Source of the DNA: an uncultured Bacteroides sp.
Lineage (GTDB): Bacteria; Bacteroidota; Bacteroidia; Bacteroidales; Bacteroidaceae
Assembly: GCA_900557355.1 (NCBI GenBank)
Contig: USSR01000060.1
Coordinates: forward strand, 1-17,230
Length of the DNA: 17,230 nt
Direction: 5' to 3'
The notes below the pieces were generated by a model. It was not told the DNA's origin. It did no database searches and worked only from the letters and a program-made list of their open reading frames with translations. Below are positions 6,992 through 15,889 of this stretch, piece after piece. Both the position numbers and the translations under genes were made by a program. Position 1 is the stretch's first letter; every line of letters starts with the position of its first letter.

Positions 6992-9739
6992 TTATTCTGT
7001 AAGAGAACGGTGAATCACTAATGTCTTTTTCTCATAAGGCATCGGATAAGCAGTAATCCAAACTTCAGGAAATAGAGAGAGGTTCTTTTCATCATAAGCT
7101 AGCAGAAATACCTCTATATCTTTGTTCTTCAGATTTTCATCCAACTCAAAAAAATAAGTATAGTTAGAATTAGATTGCACAGTCGTATTTTCCCATGGAT
7201 TAGCCGGATATGAAGTTGCCCTAGAGGATGCTCCCACATATTGACCATCTACTTTTAAAGTAACATATGCTCCCTCTACACCATGCTTTCCATTTACAGC
7301 TACACAAAGATAGCTATTAGGAGTTACCTCGTCCAACCGAAACATAGCTTTCCAAGCACCGGCACATCCCATAACAGAGGTATCAGCAAAAAGATTATTG
7401 GCTCTAAAGTTATCAGGCTCTACCTTTTTTCCGGCAGCATATACTTCTACTTCGGCTATTGCATCAGGAAAAGGTTTCATTTTAAGATATCTCATACGCT
7501 CCCCTACTTTTAGACTCATTGTTGTACCAGCCCAAAAGGATACAGGTTTCCAATCCTTCAAATCGGATGAAATATAAGCAACATTGCCTTCATCCACCAA
7601 TAAAGGTTGTAATTCATACTCGTTCTTTACTTTTATAAGAATACTATCTACCAATAAACTTTCTCCAAGATCCAAACGAAAACAACCACCCTTTATTCGA
7701 ATATCACCTTTTCTTTTTGATGGCCAAAATCCTGTCCCCATATCGCCATCAAATAAATATTTATCCCAAACACCACGATTAACAAAGGCAGACTGATTAA
7801 AAAAAGCGTTACGAGCCTCCTCTACCTGTTCAATCTTCGTTGTTCCCGAACGATATAGAGAACGAACTTCCATTGCATTATTATCGGCAGCAAACACCGT
7901 AGCTTCATATAAGGTATTTACATCATAAGGTATAGATACAGGAGATAAATCGGCAATTTTCCGATGATAAGATTTTGAGTATTTACCACCTTCAAAATTT
8001 ATATTCATCGTTTTAGAGTTGCTCAGTTTTTTTGTAACATCCTGCCCATCCATTTCTATCTTTTCAACACCGGGTAAATTATTTAATTTGATGTGCGCTT
8101 GCGTTCCTGCAAATCCCAATAAATTTATTTCAATCGGTTTCCCCACTACATCTTTTATTATTTCAAAATCAGTTCCTTCTACTCCAATGCCATCCAGACT
8201 TTCATCCGCAGAAGCATAAAACAACATTGATCTGAACGGTAATACAGTAACTTCAACAGATTCTCCATAGTTATAAATACCTAATATTCTTTCAACAGGA
8301 TGATATAACCGACACTTAACACGTTTACATTCTTCCAGACCGATCTCATGATCTAACACAATATTGACTTTCTGAGGTTCCCAAGTCAAATTCCTCAATG
8401 TTATCAACCTCGTTTTATCATCTCCTCTCGAAACAGCATACTTTCCATAGGCTGAAGGTAGTTCTATACCATCTACCAATAAACCTGAAAACTTCCGATG
8501 CAGATTAAAAATTCTCGCCAATTTAGGAAACTCTCTATCTGATAATAGCCAAGGATTGCCATATATTTGAGGAGAAAGTAACAAAGACCTATTAAATGCC
8601 TGTAAAACAAGTTCATCTTCCCAATAATCCAAACAGGAAGAAAGGCAAACCCCATGGTCCTCCGTTAATCTTTTCAAATCGGGTACAAGACCTCTTCCCA
8701 ATGCTCCTACTCTATTGTGAGGAGCTGCACATGTATTGAATGAATTTACATCAATATAGCTCTCTTTGCCCTCCCACAAAAAAGTTGTTGCACATTGTTC
8801 CGCTTTTTTCAACCCTAAACGATGATTCAAAAGAATTAAGTCTGGAGAATATTTCCTGCACTCTCCAATCATATCCACAAAAAGATCTTCTTTCTCTTCT
8901 CTCAACGGACCGCAAACTGCATCAAATTTAAAAAGAGCCCAATCATAATTACGGCAGAGTGATACTAACATCTCTTTTCTTTCCTCTGCACTCTCCGGAG
9001 TATTCCCAAAACCATCTGGTCCTCCCCAAAGCCCTAAACGTACTCCATTCTGTTTAGCCTTTAGATAAATAGATTCCAACCCTTTAGGGAATTTATTCTT
9101 AAATCGTTGGGAATTTATACTCCCATAAATATTCTTACCATCAATCAGCCCTGCATCAAAAGCATATATATCCAACTGCATCCCATATTCCTGACGAAGC
9201 CATTCAAAAAAATTCAAATTGACCAATGTCTGTGATTCTGTAGTCCCTTCATTAGTGTTGTTTATCCAAGAGAAATATTCTGCCTTCGATAAGCTTCTTT
9301 CAGTAATACCAGATTCAGAAGCATGTTCCTTCAATATTTTCAAGACCTTATCTCTGTATTTTAATGCGGTTTTTGCATCATTCAACCAGTTATATTGACC
9401 GACAGGATATGCATTCACCAACAAATTCATATCCTCCGAAACTTGTTCTATCTTTTTCAGAGATAAAAAAATACGTTCCTTCAAACCTGCAGGATGAAAT
9501 TGCTTAGCTCTGACATAGATTCTGGAACCATAATACGCCGTACATACAGCTTCATGCAAACATGCAGTCAAATAAGTACGATAAAACAGTTGGTATAAAT
9601 CATTATATGTCGCAGATTCTAATAAAGGCTTTACCTTTTCTATTTCAGCGACTGCTTCGGAAGCAAGTTTAACTCCATACTGTTTTTCCGTTAGAATATA
9701 ATTATAATATACACTATCCATTTTTGAGGTTCTATCCAT
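6992..9739 (-). CDS. Clan GH-D (alpha-galactosidase-like) barrel with helical N-terminus and discoidin-like module; probably the 3' part of a frame-split gene
   Basis: This is a 915-residue frame. Residues 7-140 are helical (EKQYGVKLASEAVAEIEKVK onward) and look like the helical domain expected after the GH67-like barrel of the upstream frame. Residues about 150-440 form an alpha-galactosidase-like TIM barrel: LDIYAFDAGLIDG, LGLWGGPDGFG, and FKFDAVCG, whose Asp273 is the likely nucleophile by analogy with GH27/GH36. Asp371 or Asp375 in LDYWEDE are candidate acid/base residues. A beta domain follows to about 510. Residues about 655-768 resemble an F5/8 type C (discoidin/CBM32) module (FDGDMGTGFW, CFRLDLGE, YISSDLKDW), and about 780-905 is an unassigned beta-rich domain. 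Unlike the other enzymes, this frame has no signal peptide, and an in-frame stop lies just before its ATG. It overlaps the upstream frame by 49 bp. I therefore read it as the continuation of one protein. Substrate specificity is uncertain. Confidence 0.75.
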   Translation of the reverse strand: MDRTSKMDSVYYNYILTEKQYGVKLASEAVAEIEKVKPLLESATYNDLYQLFYRTYLTACLHEAVCTAYYGSRIYVRAKQFHPAGLKERIFLSLKKIEQVSEDMNLLVNAYPVGQYNWLNDAKTALKYRDKVLKILKEHASESGITERSLSKAEYFSWINNTNEGTTESQTLVNLNFFEWLRQEYGMQLDIYAFDAGLIDGKNIYGSINSQRFKNKFPKGLESIYLKAKQNGVRLGLWGGPDGFGNTPESAEERKEMLVSLCRNYDWALFKFDAVCGPLREEKEDLFVDMIGECRKYSPDLILLNHRLGLKKAEQCATTFLWEGKESYIDVNSFNTCAAPHNRVGALGRGLVPDLKRLTEDHGVCLSSCLDYWEDELVLQAFNRSLLLSPQIYGNPWLLSDREFPKLARIFNLHRKFSGLLVDGIELPSAYGKYAVSRGDDKTRLITLRNLTWEPQKVNIVLDHEIGLEECKRVKCRLYHPVERILGIYNYGESVEVTVLPFRSMLFYASADESLDGIGVEGTDFEIIKDVVGKPIEINLLGFAGTQAHIKLNNLPGVEKIEMDGQDVTKKLSNSKTMNINFEGGKYSKSYHRKIADLSPVSIPYDVNTLYEATVFAADNNAMEVRSLYRSGTTKIEQVEEARNAFFNQSAFVNRGVWDKYLFDGDMGTGFWPSKRKGDIRIKGGCFRLDLGESLLVDSILIKVKNEYELQPLLVDEGNVAYISSDLKDWKPVSFWAGTTMSLKVGERMRYLKMKPFPDAIAEVEVYAAGKKVEPDNFRANNLFADTSVMGCAGAWKAMFRLDEVTPNSYLCVAVNGKHGVEGAYVTLKVDGQYVGASSRATSYPANPWENTTVQSNSNYTYFFELDENLKNKDIEVFLLAYDEKNLSLFPEVWITAYPMPYEKKTLVIHRSLTE

Positions 9740-9745
9740 TGATTA
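9691..9745 (-). other. Frame break (-1 relative to upstream frame) at an A5 run between two enzyme modules
   Basis: Between the last stop in the downstream frame (just before 9739) and the stop of the upstream frame (9691-9693), both frames are open. On the minus strand the junction reads CCT CAA AAA TGG in the upstream frame. One more A in the five-A run (9725-9721) would give PQK-MDSVYYNY and fuse the frames into 1348 residues. The nonamer AATGGATAG occurs twice here (9740-9732 and 9722-9714), 18 bp apart. Possibilities are a real one-base deletion, a sequencing error, or ribosomal or polymerase slippage; a Lys tRNA on AAA could slip back onto the preceding AAA. Confidence 0.7.
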
Positions 9746-11037
9746 TCAAAAACGGTCTTCACTTCAACAGCTAACGGAGATGATAATGACTTAAAGTGTA
9801 CAGGAGCAATATGATTTATAATATCTTTCCAATAATGAAATGTTTTATTTATATCATGCTTAACAAGAACCATAGGCGGATCAATCCATCTTCCAGACAC
9901 ATGCCTGCTATATCCCCATTTATTGTTTTCATAATTTAGAGAAGAATGATCTGTTAGGTTTGTTCCTAAGGTATAAAAAACAGATGTGATTATATCATAT
10001 GCATTTTGAAACGCTTTTCTAATGGGCAACAAAGCATCCTCACCATACCTCGACGTAATAAATTCATTATAGATTTGCATTGGAGATACAGTTTGTTCTT
10101 CCGTCATCCGCTTCAGTGCATACAACTGAATTTCATTAGCTGTTCCTACTATGCTGGTATCCCCATAACGATCCGTCCTTGCAACATATCCGGTAACATT
10201 AGGACAGTTAATATAGCTCCCCCATCTTTTCATAGTATATTCAGGCCATGTATTAGCAACAATGCCTTGCCCACTGTATTCATTACCAGAATCAAACTCT
10301 ACAATCGTAGGTCTATTCATCTTTCTGATGTAAGAGTTATCCGGATGTGTCAGAAAGAAATCATGAGGGGTTTCTTTCATCATTAAAATGACCTTATCAC
10401 TCTTTATATGCTTTATACATCCAATAGTACTCTTATACTCTTCTTCCGAATAAGCAAAAGTACGAATATAGAGTTTCTTTCCTCTTTCACCAATAACTAC
10501 ATCGGAAATAGCGTTTACAACAGCTGCCAGTTTTTCCTCAGGGGTTTTCATATTCACCGAATACTGTTTTTCCGCATAAGCGCCAGTTTCAATAAACGTT
10601 AGCACAAGTCCATCTGCTTCAGGAGCCCTGTTGAGCATCCGGCGATAGTCATCTTTAAACCATTCCCAAAATGTAGGATTATCCAGGTTTATTGTACCAT
10701 CAGGTCCCGTTCTAAAACATGATGGATAATAATCCAGAGAGTATAAGCTATGATCCCAAAGCAACACTTCATCAATACCTTCTAAATGTGCAAAGCGAAT
10801 GAGTTTATTAACCTGTTCACATACCTTTTCTTCTTTAATGGCCTTTAAATCATGGATGATCTCATGGGACAACTGAAGCTGATTGATATTATACTCTTTT
10901 GCTGTTTTTATTGTCCGGATAGCATGTTCCATATTGTCAGACAGAATAATCCATCCCCTAACACTTCCACCCGCAAAAAGATTTGCAAAGAAAGATAAGA
11001 AAAAGAAGCTAACTATTATCAATCTCCTGAGGCTCAT
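9691..11037 (-). CDS. Exported GH67-like TIM-barrel protein; probably the 5' part of a frame-split gene
   Basis: This frame encodes 448 residues. An N-terminal signal peptide (RRLIIVSFFFLSFFANLFA, cleavage near residue 22) directs export. The rest looks like a TIM barrel distantly related to GH67/GH115 alpha-glucuronidase-type enzymes: GGSVRGWIILSDN at the first strand, LLWDHSLYSLDYYPSCF near 92-108, ADGLVLTFIETGAYAE with Glu150 as a candidate catalytic acid, and VEFDSGNEYSGQG near 246-258. The sequence ends abruptly in an unnatural WIVYIIIIF after Lys439, just where the helical C-terminal domain should begin; that domain is present in the overlapping downstream frame. Its ATG overlaps the GH31 stop (ATGA), so translation is coupled. 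The family call is tentative; the catalytic role is inferred from fold-like motifs only. Confidence 0.65.
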   Translation of the reverse strand: MSLRRLIIVSFFFLSFFANLFAGGSVRGWIILSDNMEHAIRTIKTAKEYNINQLQLSHEIIHDLKAIKEEKVCEQVNKLIRFAHLEGIDEVLLWDHSLYSLDYYPSCFRTGPDGTINLDNPTFWEWFKDDYRRMLNRAPEADGLVLTFIETGAYAEKQYSVNMKTPEEKLAAVVNAISDVVIGERGKKLYIRTFAYSEEEYKSTIGCIKHIKSDKVILMMKETPHDFFLTHPDNSYIRKMNRPTIVEFDSGNEYSGQGIVANTWPEYTMKRWGSYINCPNVTGYVARTDRYGDTSIVGTANEIQLYALKRMTEEQTVSPMQIYNEFITSRYGEDALLPIRKAFQNAYDIITSVFYTLGTNLTDHSSLNYENNKWGYSRHVSGRWIDPPMVLVKHDINKTFHYWKDIINHIAPVHFKSLSSPLAVEVKTVFDNQWIEPQKWIVYIIIIF

Positions 11038-13841
11038 TTCAATATAACTTTTATTTCTTTACCACTATATTTTATCCTCTTTATCACATCTTTACCTTTG
11101 AGTTTAATGATAAGGTCCCTGTCCTTTACTGCATAGTCGCCGATGCGTTCTCCAACTATAAATTCCTTTGTACGATCATTCCACTTAAACGGAATAGTAC
11201 TGTAATTACCATTCCGTTTAAGTGGAATGACACCATCATCTTCGTATAAATTGAAACTTGCGTTTTCCCCACCAAAGACATGAATCTCAAGCGGAACATC
11301 AACATTAATATTTTTCTCAACAGAAGTATAATAAGGGATGATAGAACCAGACTTCACAAACAAAGGCATTTTATCCAGAGGTGCTTCTGCAGTAATTGTA
11401 GTTCCTCCTTGGTAGATTGCACCGGTCCAGAAATCTACCCAAGTACATCCTTGTGGCAGATATACAGAGCGGGAAGTTGCTCCTGCCTCCAAAACGGGGC
11501 AAACCAGGAGAGCAGGTCCATACATAAACTGATCTTTACAGTCGAATACATTTTGATCATAAGCAAAATCAAAAGCCAGTAAGCGCATTGGTGTATAATG
11601 CTCGTGAGTAACTTTACCTGATAGGGTATAAATATAAGGCAAAAGCCGGTATCGCAACTTTATAAGGTCAGTACAGATACGTTGTACTTCTGGTCCGTAT
11701 GCCCATAACTCATTCGGTGCTTTCGTATCTCCCGGATAACGACGTCCATGGCAACGAAAAACGGGACAAAATGTTCCATACTGAAACCAACGTACAAACA
11801 ATTCCTGATAATCTTTTTTAGACGGGTCTCCTCCTGAATAACCACCAATGTCTGTAGTCCAGTAGGGAATTCCCGTTGCTGTAAAGTTTAATCCTGCTGC
11901 TACTTGCGTTTGTAATTCGGCAAATGTTGTTGGAATATCACCAGACCACACAGCCGTTCCCCACTTTTGTTGGGAAGCCCACGCGCAACGGGTCAACATA
12001 TAAGGACGGATACCGGGACGAGCTTTGGTTATTCCTTCATAAAAATGTGATGCATGAACCAAAGGGTATACATTTCGTACTTTCTGAGCTGGTCCGGCAT
12101 AAGTATTAAGTGGCAAGTATGAGGCTACATGGTCAGGTTCCGGTCCATCTAAAAACCAGCCATCGATATTCAAGTCCACTAAAGAAGAAACCTTATCCCA
12201 ATACATTTTGGCCGCATTCGGATTAAAAGTATCATATATATAGCCGTCAATAGCTTTGGCTCCTTCCAATATATACCCTTTTTGTGACATTTCATTATAA
12301 TTAGGGATACCCGGTTTGAAGCAGGGCCACATTGTCAAAACTACCTTCATATCATAAACGTTATGGAGACTGTCCAACATTGAAGGAACATCAGGGAATA
12401 AAGTTTCATCAAACCTATGTGAACCTGTTCCGTACTTACCCCAATAATGATAATCTATAAAGATAGTACTTGCAGGAATATCCTCTTCCTTCATCTTTTT
12501 AGCTATCTCCATCACCTCTTTTTGCGTAGCATAACGGTTACGGCTTTGGTGATAACCTAAAGCCCAATCGGGCAACATCGGAGCCCCTCCCGTCAAAGAA
12601 CGATATGCAGCTACCAAATTATCCATTTTATCACCTACAAAAAGATAATAGTTAACGATCTTACCGTAATCAGAAGCCAAACTCATACCGGTACTATTGT
12701 CTGTATAAATAGTCCGGGAAGGATTATCCCAAAACAATCCCCAACCACCAGTAGAATAAATAACCGGTACCGCAGCTTGCGTATTAAACTGAACCAGTTC
12801 CCGCTTGGCATTCCTCAAGTTCATTAAGTTATCTCTGAACTGCCCCAAACCATATAAAGCCTCTTCATCTCGTAACTGGAACTTACAATATGCATTGACA
12901 GAATCTCCACACATATTCATTCTCGCTTTTTCCGGAAACTCTTTCAGTAAAATTTTTCCAGACTCATCAAGTAGACTGATATACCCTTTATTCTTATTCA
13001 CAGTAACAACTAAACGGGAAGAACGTAATACAATATCTTCCTGAGTATCCTCCACTTTAAACTCTGCCACCTTTGCCTGTTGCGTTACGGCAAAACTCTT
13101 ATATTCTTTTATTTCATTCTCAGAGCCGAACATCACATGTACACTTCCTATATTATAGGGTTGCAAATACAAAGTTCCGCCCGAAGTCTGAATCCATAAA
13201 GCCTGCTGTTTCTTTTCCCAGGAAAGAACTGTTTGTGGTTGTCCTTCCTTGGCTACAACTTGTAAGACATTAGGATGTACTACATCCTGATAATTCTCAC
13301 CCAAAGAGACATCGCTAAAAATCCCTTTGCTCCCTTTTTCTGCTATGATTCTAATGCGGTCAAAATCAAATTTACCCGATAAAGTATACTCGGCATTTTC
13401 CAAATCAGGAACAGAAGCTGCGGTAGGGCTATAAAAAACATATGCCTTATCAGCCTTTTCAGAAAAATCGATACGCACCACAACCAACTGCGGCTCCTGC
13501 GTCTGTTTGACTGCAACAAATAGTTTTTCACTATTGCCTTTCTCAAATGAAAGGCCTAAACGCGAATTCCCTTTTTCTTTCAACGCCAGAAAACTACACC
13601 AAACAGTTCTATTCACATCGTTCAATTGCACATTTCTATACATACTCACCTTTTTGGAAAAAGCATCTAAATGCCAACATATTTCGGGTACAGCAACAGA
13701 TGCTATCTTCAACCTTCCTTTCTCTTGTTTTACAGAGGTCATATCCCCTTTCCAGGAATCCTTTAAAAAAGGCTGTTTCTGGGCATATACAATAGAAACT
13801 GTACAAAACAAAAAACTGATAATTAAAATTATATTTTTCAT
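11034..13841 (-). CDS. Glycoside hydrolase family 31 (alpha-glucosidase/alpha-xylosidase-type) exported enzyme
   Basis: This 935-residue GH31 retaining exo-alpha-glycosidase has a signal peptide at 1-20 (cleavage after VYA) and is expected to act in the periplasm or at the surface. Residues about 22-190 form an extra N-terminal beta-rich region not needed by minimal GH31 enzymes. A galactose-mutarotase-like N-domain follows at about 200-400, with EEALYGLGQF and YSTGGWGLFWDN. The barrel starts at LPDWALGYHQSRNRY (423-437), the nucleophile is Asp565 in GWFLDGPEPD, and the acid/base is Asp635 in VWSGDIPTTF, followed by the hallmark GIPYWTTDIGG (657-667) and the HGRRYPGD substrate loop. C-terminal beta domains with FNLYEDDG complete it. 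It starts 12 bp after the GH63-like gene and its stop overlaps the next start. GH31 covers glucosidase, xylosidase, galactosidase and other activities; the exact one cannot be assigned. Confidence 0.95.
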   Translation of the reverse strand: MKNIILIISFLFCTVSIVYAQKQPFLKDSWKGDMTSVKQEKGRLKIASVAVPEICWHLDAFSKKVSMYRNVQLNDVNRTVWCSFLALKEKGNSRLGLSFEKGNSEKLFVAVKQTQEPQLVVVRIDFSEKADKAYVFYSPTAASVPDLENAEYTLSGKFDFDRIRIIAEKGSKGIFSDVSLGENYQDVVHPNVLQVVAKEGQPQTVLSWEKKQQALWIQTSGGTLYLQPYNIGSVHVMFGSENEIKEYKSFAVTQQAKVAEFKVEDTQEDIVLRSSRLVVTVNKNKGYISLLDESGKILLKEFPEKARMNMCGDSVNAYCKFQLRDEEALYGLGQFRDNLMNLRNAKRELVQFNTQAAVPVIYSTGGWGLFWDNPSRTIYTDNSTGMSLASDYGKIVNYYLFVGDKMDNLVAAYRSLTGGAPMLPDWALGYHQSRNRYATQKEVMEIAKKMKEEDIPASTIFIDYHYWGKYGTGSHRFDETLFPDVPSMLDSLHNVYDMKVVLTMWPCFKPGIPNYNEMSQKGYILEGAKAIDGYIYDTFNPNAAKMYWDKVSSLVDLNIDGWFLDGPEPDHVASYLPLNTYAGPAQKVRNVYPLVHASHFYEGITKARPGIRPYMLTRCAWASQQKWGTAVWSGDIPTTFAELQTQVAAGLNFTATGIPYWTTDIGGYSGGDPSKKDYQELFVRWFQYGTFCPVFRCHGRRYPGDTKAPNELWAYGPEVQRICTDLIKLRYRLLPYIYTLSGKVTHEHYTPMRLLAFDFAYDQNVFDCKDQFMYGPALLVCPVLEAGATSRSVYLPQGCTWVDFWTGAIYQGGTTITAEAPLDKMPLFVKSGSIIPYYTSVEKNINVDVPLEIHVFGGENASFNLYEDDGVIPLKRNGNYSTIPFKWNDRTKEFIVGERIGDYAVKDRDLIIKLKGKDVIKRIKYSGKEIKVILK

Positions 13842-13853
13842 GATCGATTATTA

Positions 13854-15764
13854 TTAATTACACTTACTTACAACTCCATTCTCTATAAGAGCGATATATC
13901 CCAGCAATGCCCCCCAATGATAGAACTTATCGCTTCGCACAACATCATCGCCTTCACCAGTGAGGGCATTGTAATTCTCAAAGACATATCCATGTGATAA
14001 CCAAGATTTCAATAATAATTTTTGGGATTTTTCGGCAAAGGCATGTCTCACTTCCGGAAATTCATAGTTATTCAATCCTAAGTATACCAGAAAATTCAAT
14101 GGTGCCCAAATGCGTCCCCGCCAATATTCATTATCTTTAAATGCAGGATCATTTTTAGGTACAGAAGGAATTACGTACTCCCCCCAGAATTCATCAGTGT
14201 TCAGCAAATGCTCTTTTATCATCCTCTCAGCCTGATTCTTTGTAGGTACTTTTGCCAGCAATGGATAAAAGCAAGTGGGTGAAGTACGGTAATTAAATTT
14301 CAGATCTCTGGTAGAACGATTATAGTAAAATCCAGTCTTATCATCCCACAACCCTGCTAAATTATTGCGATAATATTCCGCGCGTTTTCTAAGTTCGATT
14401 ACATCTTTTTTATAGCCAAGTTCTTCCGCTATTAAAGCCAGATAATCACAATCCATGATGTATAAAGAAGACATGCCTACATCATGCTGCTCCAGCAAAT
14501 GTTTTTGCTTATTAAAAGGTACTCCATCATACATTGGAGAATTATCCAATCCTGATTCCAAAACAGCGCCATAGTGACAATCCGTATCAAACTCAGACCT
14601 GAAATAAGTGACCTTTTCATAAGGATTACTACCGGAGCATAATAATCCTCCATCCTCTCTATTCCGGCTCCACCAGCGATTCCAGGTTAGCAATTCTTTA
14701 TATAATAACTCCAAGAACCACTTTTCTTGATATTGCTTATATAATGTCCAGACAGCCAAAGAACCAACAGGTGGCTGAGAACGATCTCTTGATTTAAAAT
14801 TATTGCTATAAAAGCAGTTAGGCACAAATCCACTTTTTGTTATCGCCTTAGTTATCTCTACAGCATTTGCATAAGCCAATTCTTTATTGCCAACAGCAAG
14901 CATCATCGACGCAAAATAGGTATCCCAACAGAACAGTGTAAAACCACCAAAATCTTCACTGGCAAACCATTCGGAACTCCAAATCCGACTTACGGGAGTA
15001 ATCACCCTCCTAATGCCAGGATCATATATATTATCCCAAGCCAAAACACTCTGCATGGCATTATAGCAATCATAATTTTCACCAAATTTTTTCTGATTAG
15101 AATTAATAAAATCCCGGGCACGGTCATTAATGAAAGCAATTGCCTCATCCAATTCCATATTTTCTCCGCAACAGATAGCAACCGGAGTATCTAAAGACAG
15201 AATAAACTCCCTTCCTTTTTTTTCCAGAAGTTCACCCTCTATATAAGTTTTGATTTCAACAACTTTATCACGTGATGCCAATGTAAATCCTAAACTATCC
15301 ACGCTAAGTGTATTGCCCCGTTTCCAAAGACTTTCAGGGATAACCACCAATCGTCCTCCTTTCTTCGTCTCAGCCAGTGGTCTGATTAGAATTACGTTTT
15401 TAAGTCCTATAGCAGCACTTTCTACCTGTAACTTATATCCTTTCCAATCTATAGTCATTTTTGTATAAGCTCCATCAAATGAATGAGGTCCCGGCTGCAA
15501 TAATGGCGCCCCTTTAGCCCTATCTCCGATTCTGAATTTCCTTACGCGACTTCCATCTGTATCCATCATATTCAGGTCGACAGCAAAACCATAAGGAAGA
15601 AATACATGAGTCAGCACACTACGGGTATCCCAGGTATTCCAACCGGAAGCCAACCGTTTTTGCAAACTCTCATATAATTCTTCAGGAGTGTTACCTGAAA
15701 TGGCCTTAATAGGATAGATAAACAGACCTAATAAAAACAATCCGATCAACAAGTACTTTTTCAT
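13854..15764 (-). CDS. GH63-like (YgjK/alpha-glucosidase-type) exported glycoside hydrolase
   Basis: A 636-residue enzyme with an N-terminal signal peptide (KYLLIGLFLLGLFIYPIKA), opening the enzyme operon. After a beta-rich N-terminal domain (about 40-200) comes an (alpha/alpha)6 barrel with hallmarks of GH63 and its clan relative GH37: FCWDTYFASMM (278-288), SGFVPNC, RDRSQPPVGSLAVWTLY (326-342), and ESGLDNSPMYD (403-413), whose Asp407 is the likely general acid. EYWRGRIWAPLNFLVYLGL (546-564) follows, then FENYNALTG (595-603), whose Glu596 matches the expected base position. GH63 enzymes invert alpha-glucosidic linkages (oligosaccharide glucosidase, YgjK type, mannosylglycerate hydrolase). 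Assignment of the two catalytic residues is by motif analogy. It has its own candidate promoter downstream of the regulator terminator; the next gene begins 12 bp after its stop. Exact substrate unknown. Confidence 0.88.
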   Translation of the reverse strand: MKKYLLIGLFLLGLFIYPIKAISGNTPEELYESLQKRLASGWNTWDTRSVLTHVFLPYGFAVDLNMMDTDGSRVRKFRIGDRAKGAPLLQPGPHSFDGAYTKMTIDWKGYKLQVESAAIGLKNVILIRPLAETKKGGRLVVIPESLWKRGNTLSVDSLGFTLASRDKVVEIKTYIEGELLEKKGREFILSLDTPVAICCGENMELDEAIAFINDRARDFINSNQKKFGENYDCYNAMQSVLAWDNIYDPGIRRVITPVSRIWSSEWFASEDFGGFTLFCWDTYFASMMLAVGNKELAYANAVEITKAITKSGFVPNCFYSNNFKSRDRSQPPVGSLAVWTLYKQYQEKWFLELLYKELLTWNRWWSRNREDGGLLCSGSNPYEKVTYFRSEFDTDCHYGAVLESGLDNSPMYDGVPFNKQKHLLEQHDVGMSSLYIMDCDYLALIAEELGYKKDVIELRKRAEYYRNNLAGLWDDKTGFYYNRSTRDLKFNYRTSPTCFYPLLAKVPTKNQAERMIKEHLLNTDEFWGEYVIPSVPKNDPAFKDNEYWRGRIWAPLNFLVYLGLNNYEFPEVRHAFAEKSQKLLLKSWLSHGYVFENYNALTGEGDDVVRSDKFYHWGALLGYIALIENGVVSKCN

Positions 15765-15833
15765 AGTTTAAAGACTAAATTAGACATCAGTTTAACTTTT
15801 CATTGGAAGATTTTAAGAATACTTCCACGAATG

Positions 15834-15864
15834 CAAAATAAAAGCCTTAGTCTTAAAAAACAGA
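15834..15864 (-). promoter_or_regulatory. Candidate Bacteroides-type promoter of the enzyme operon
   Basis: On the minus strand TCTG (15864-15861, -33-like, consensus TTTG) is followed after 19 bp by TTATTTTG (15841-15834, -7-like, 7 of 8 to TAnnTTTG). The start would be near 15827, giving a leader of about 63 nt before the GH63-like gene. The position, just downstream of the regulator terminator, fits a separate enzyme transcript. Confidence 0.45.
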
Positions 15865-15889
15865 GCCATCCTTTATTAATTGGACATTA

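Noticed and set aside
9716..9730. Canonical -1 frameshift heptamer (X XXY YYZ) at the frame break
   Set aside because: The zero-frame codons CAA AAA do not fit the XXY YYZ rule, so only single-tRNA slippage on AAA, a mutation or a sequencing error remain plausible.
10006..10386. A 126-codon plus-strand open frame
   Set aside because: It is fully antisense to the GH67-like barrel frame and has no domain or promoter support.
13507..13857. A 116-codon plus-strand open frame at the GH31 5' end
   Set aside because: Antisense shadow of the GH31 N-terminal region; the hydrophobic tail comes from the complement of the signal-peptide region.
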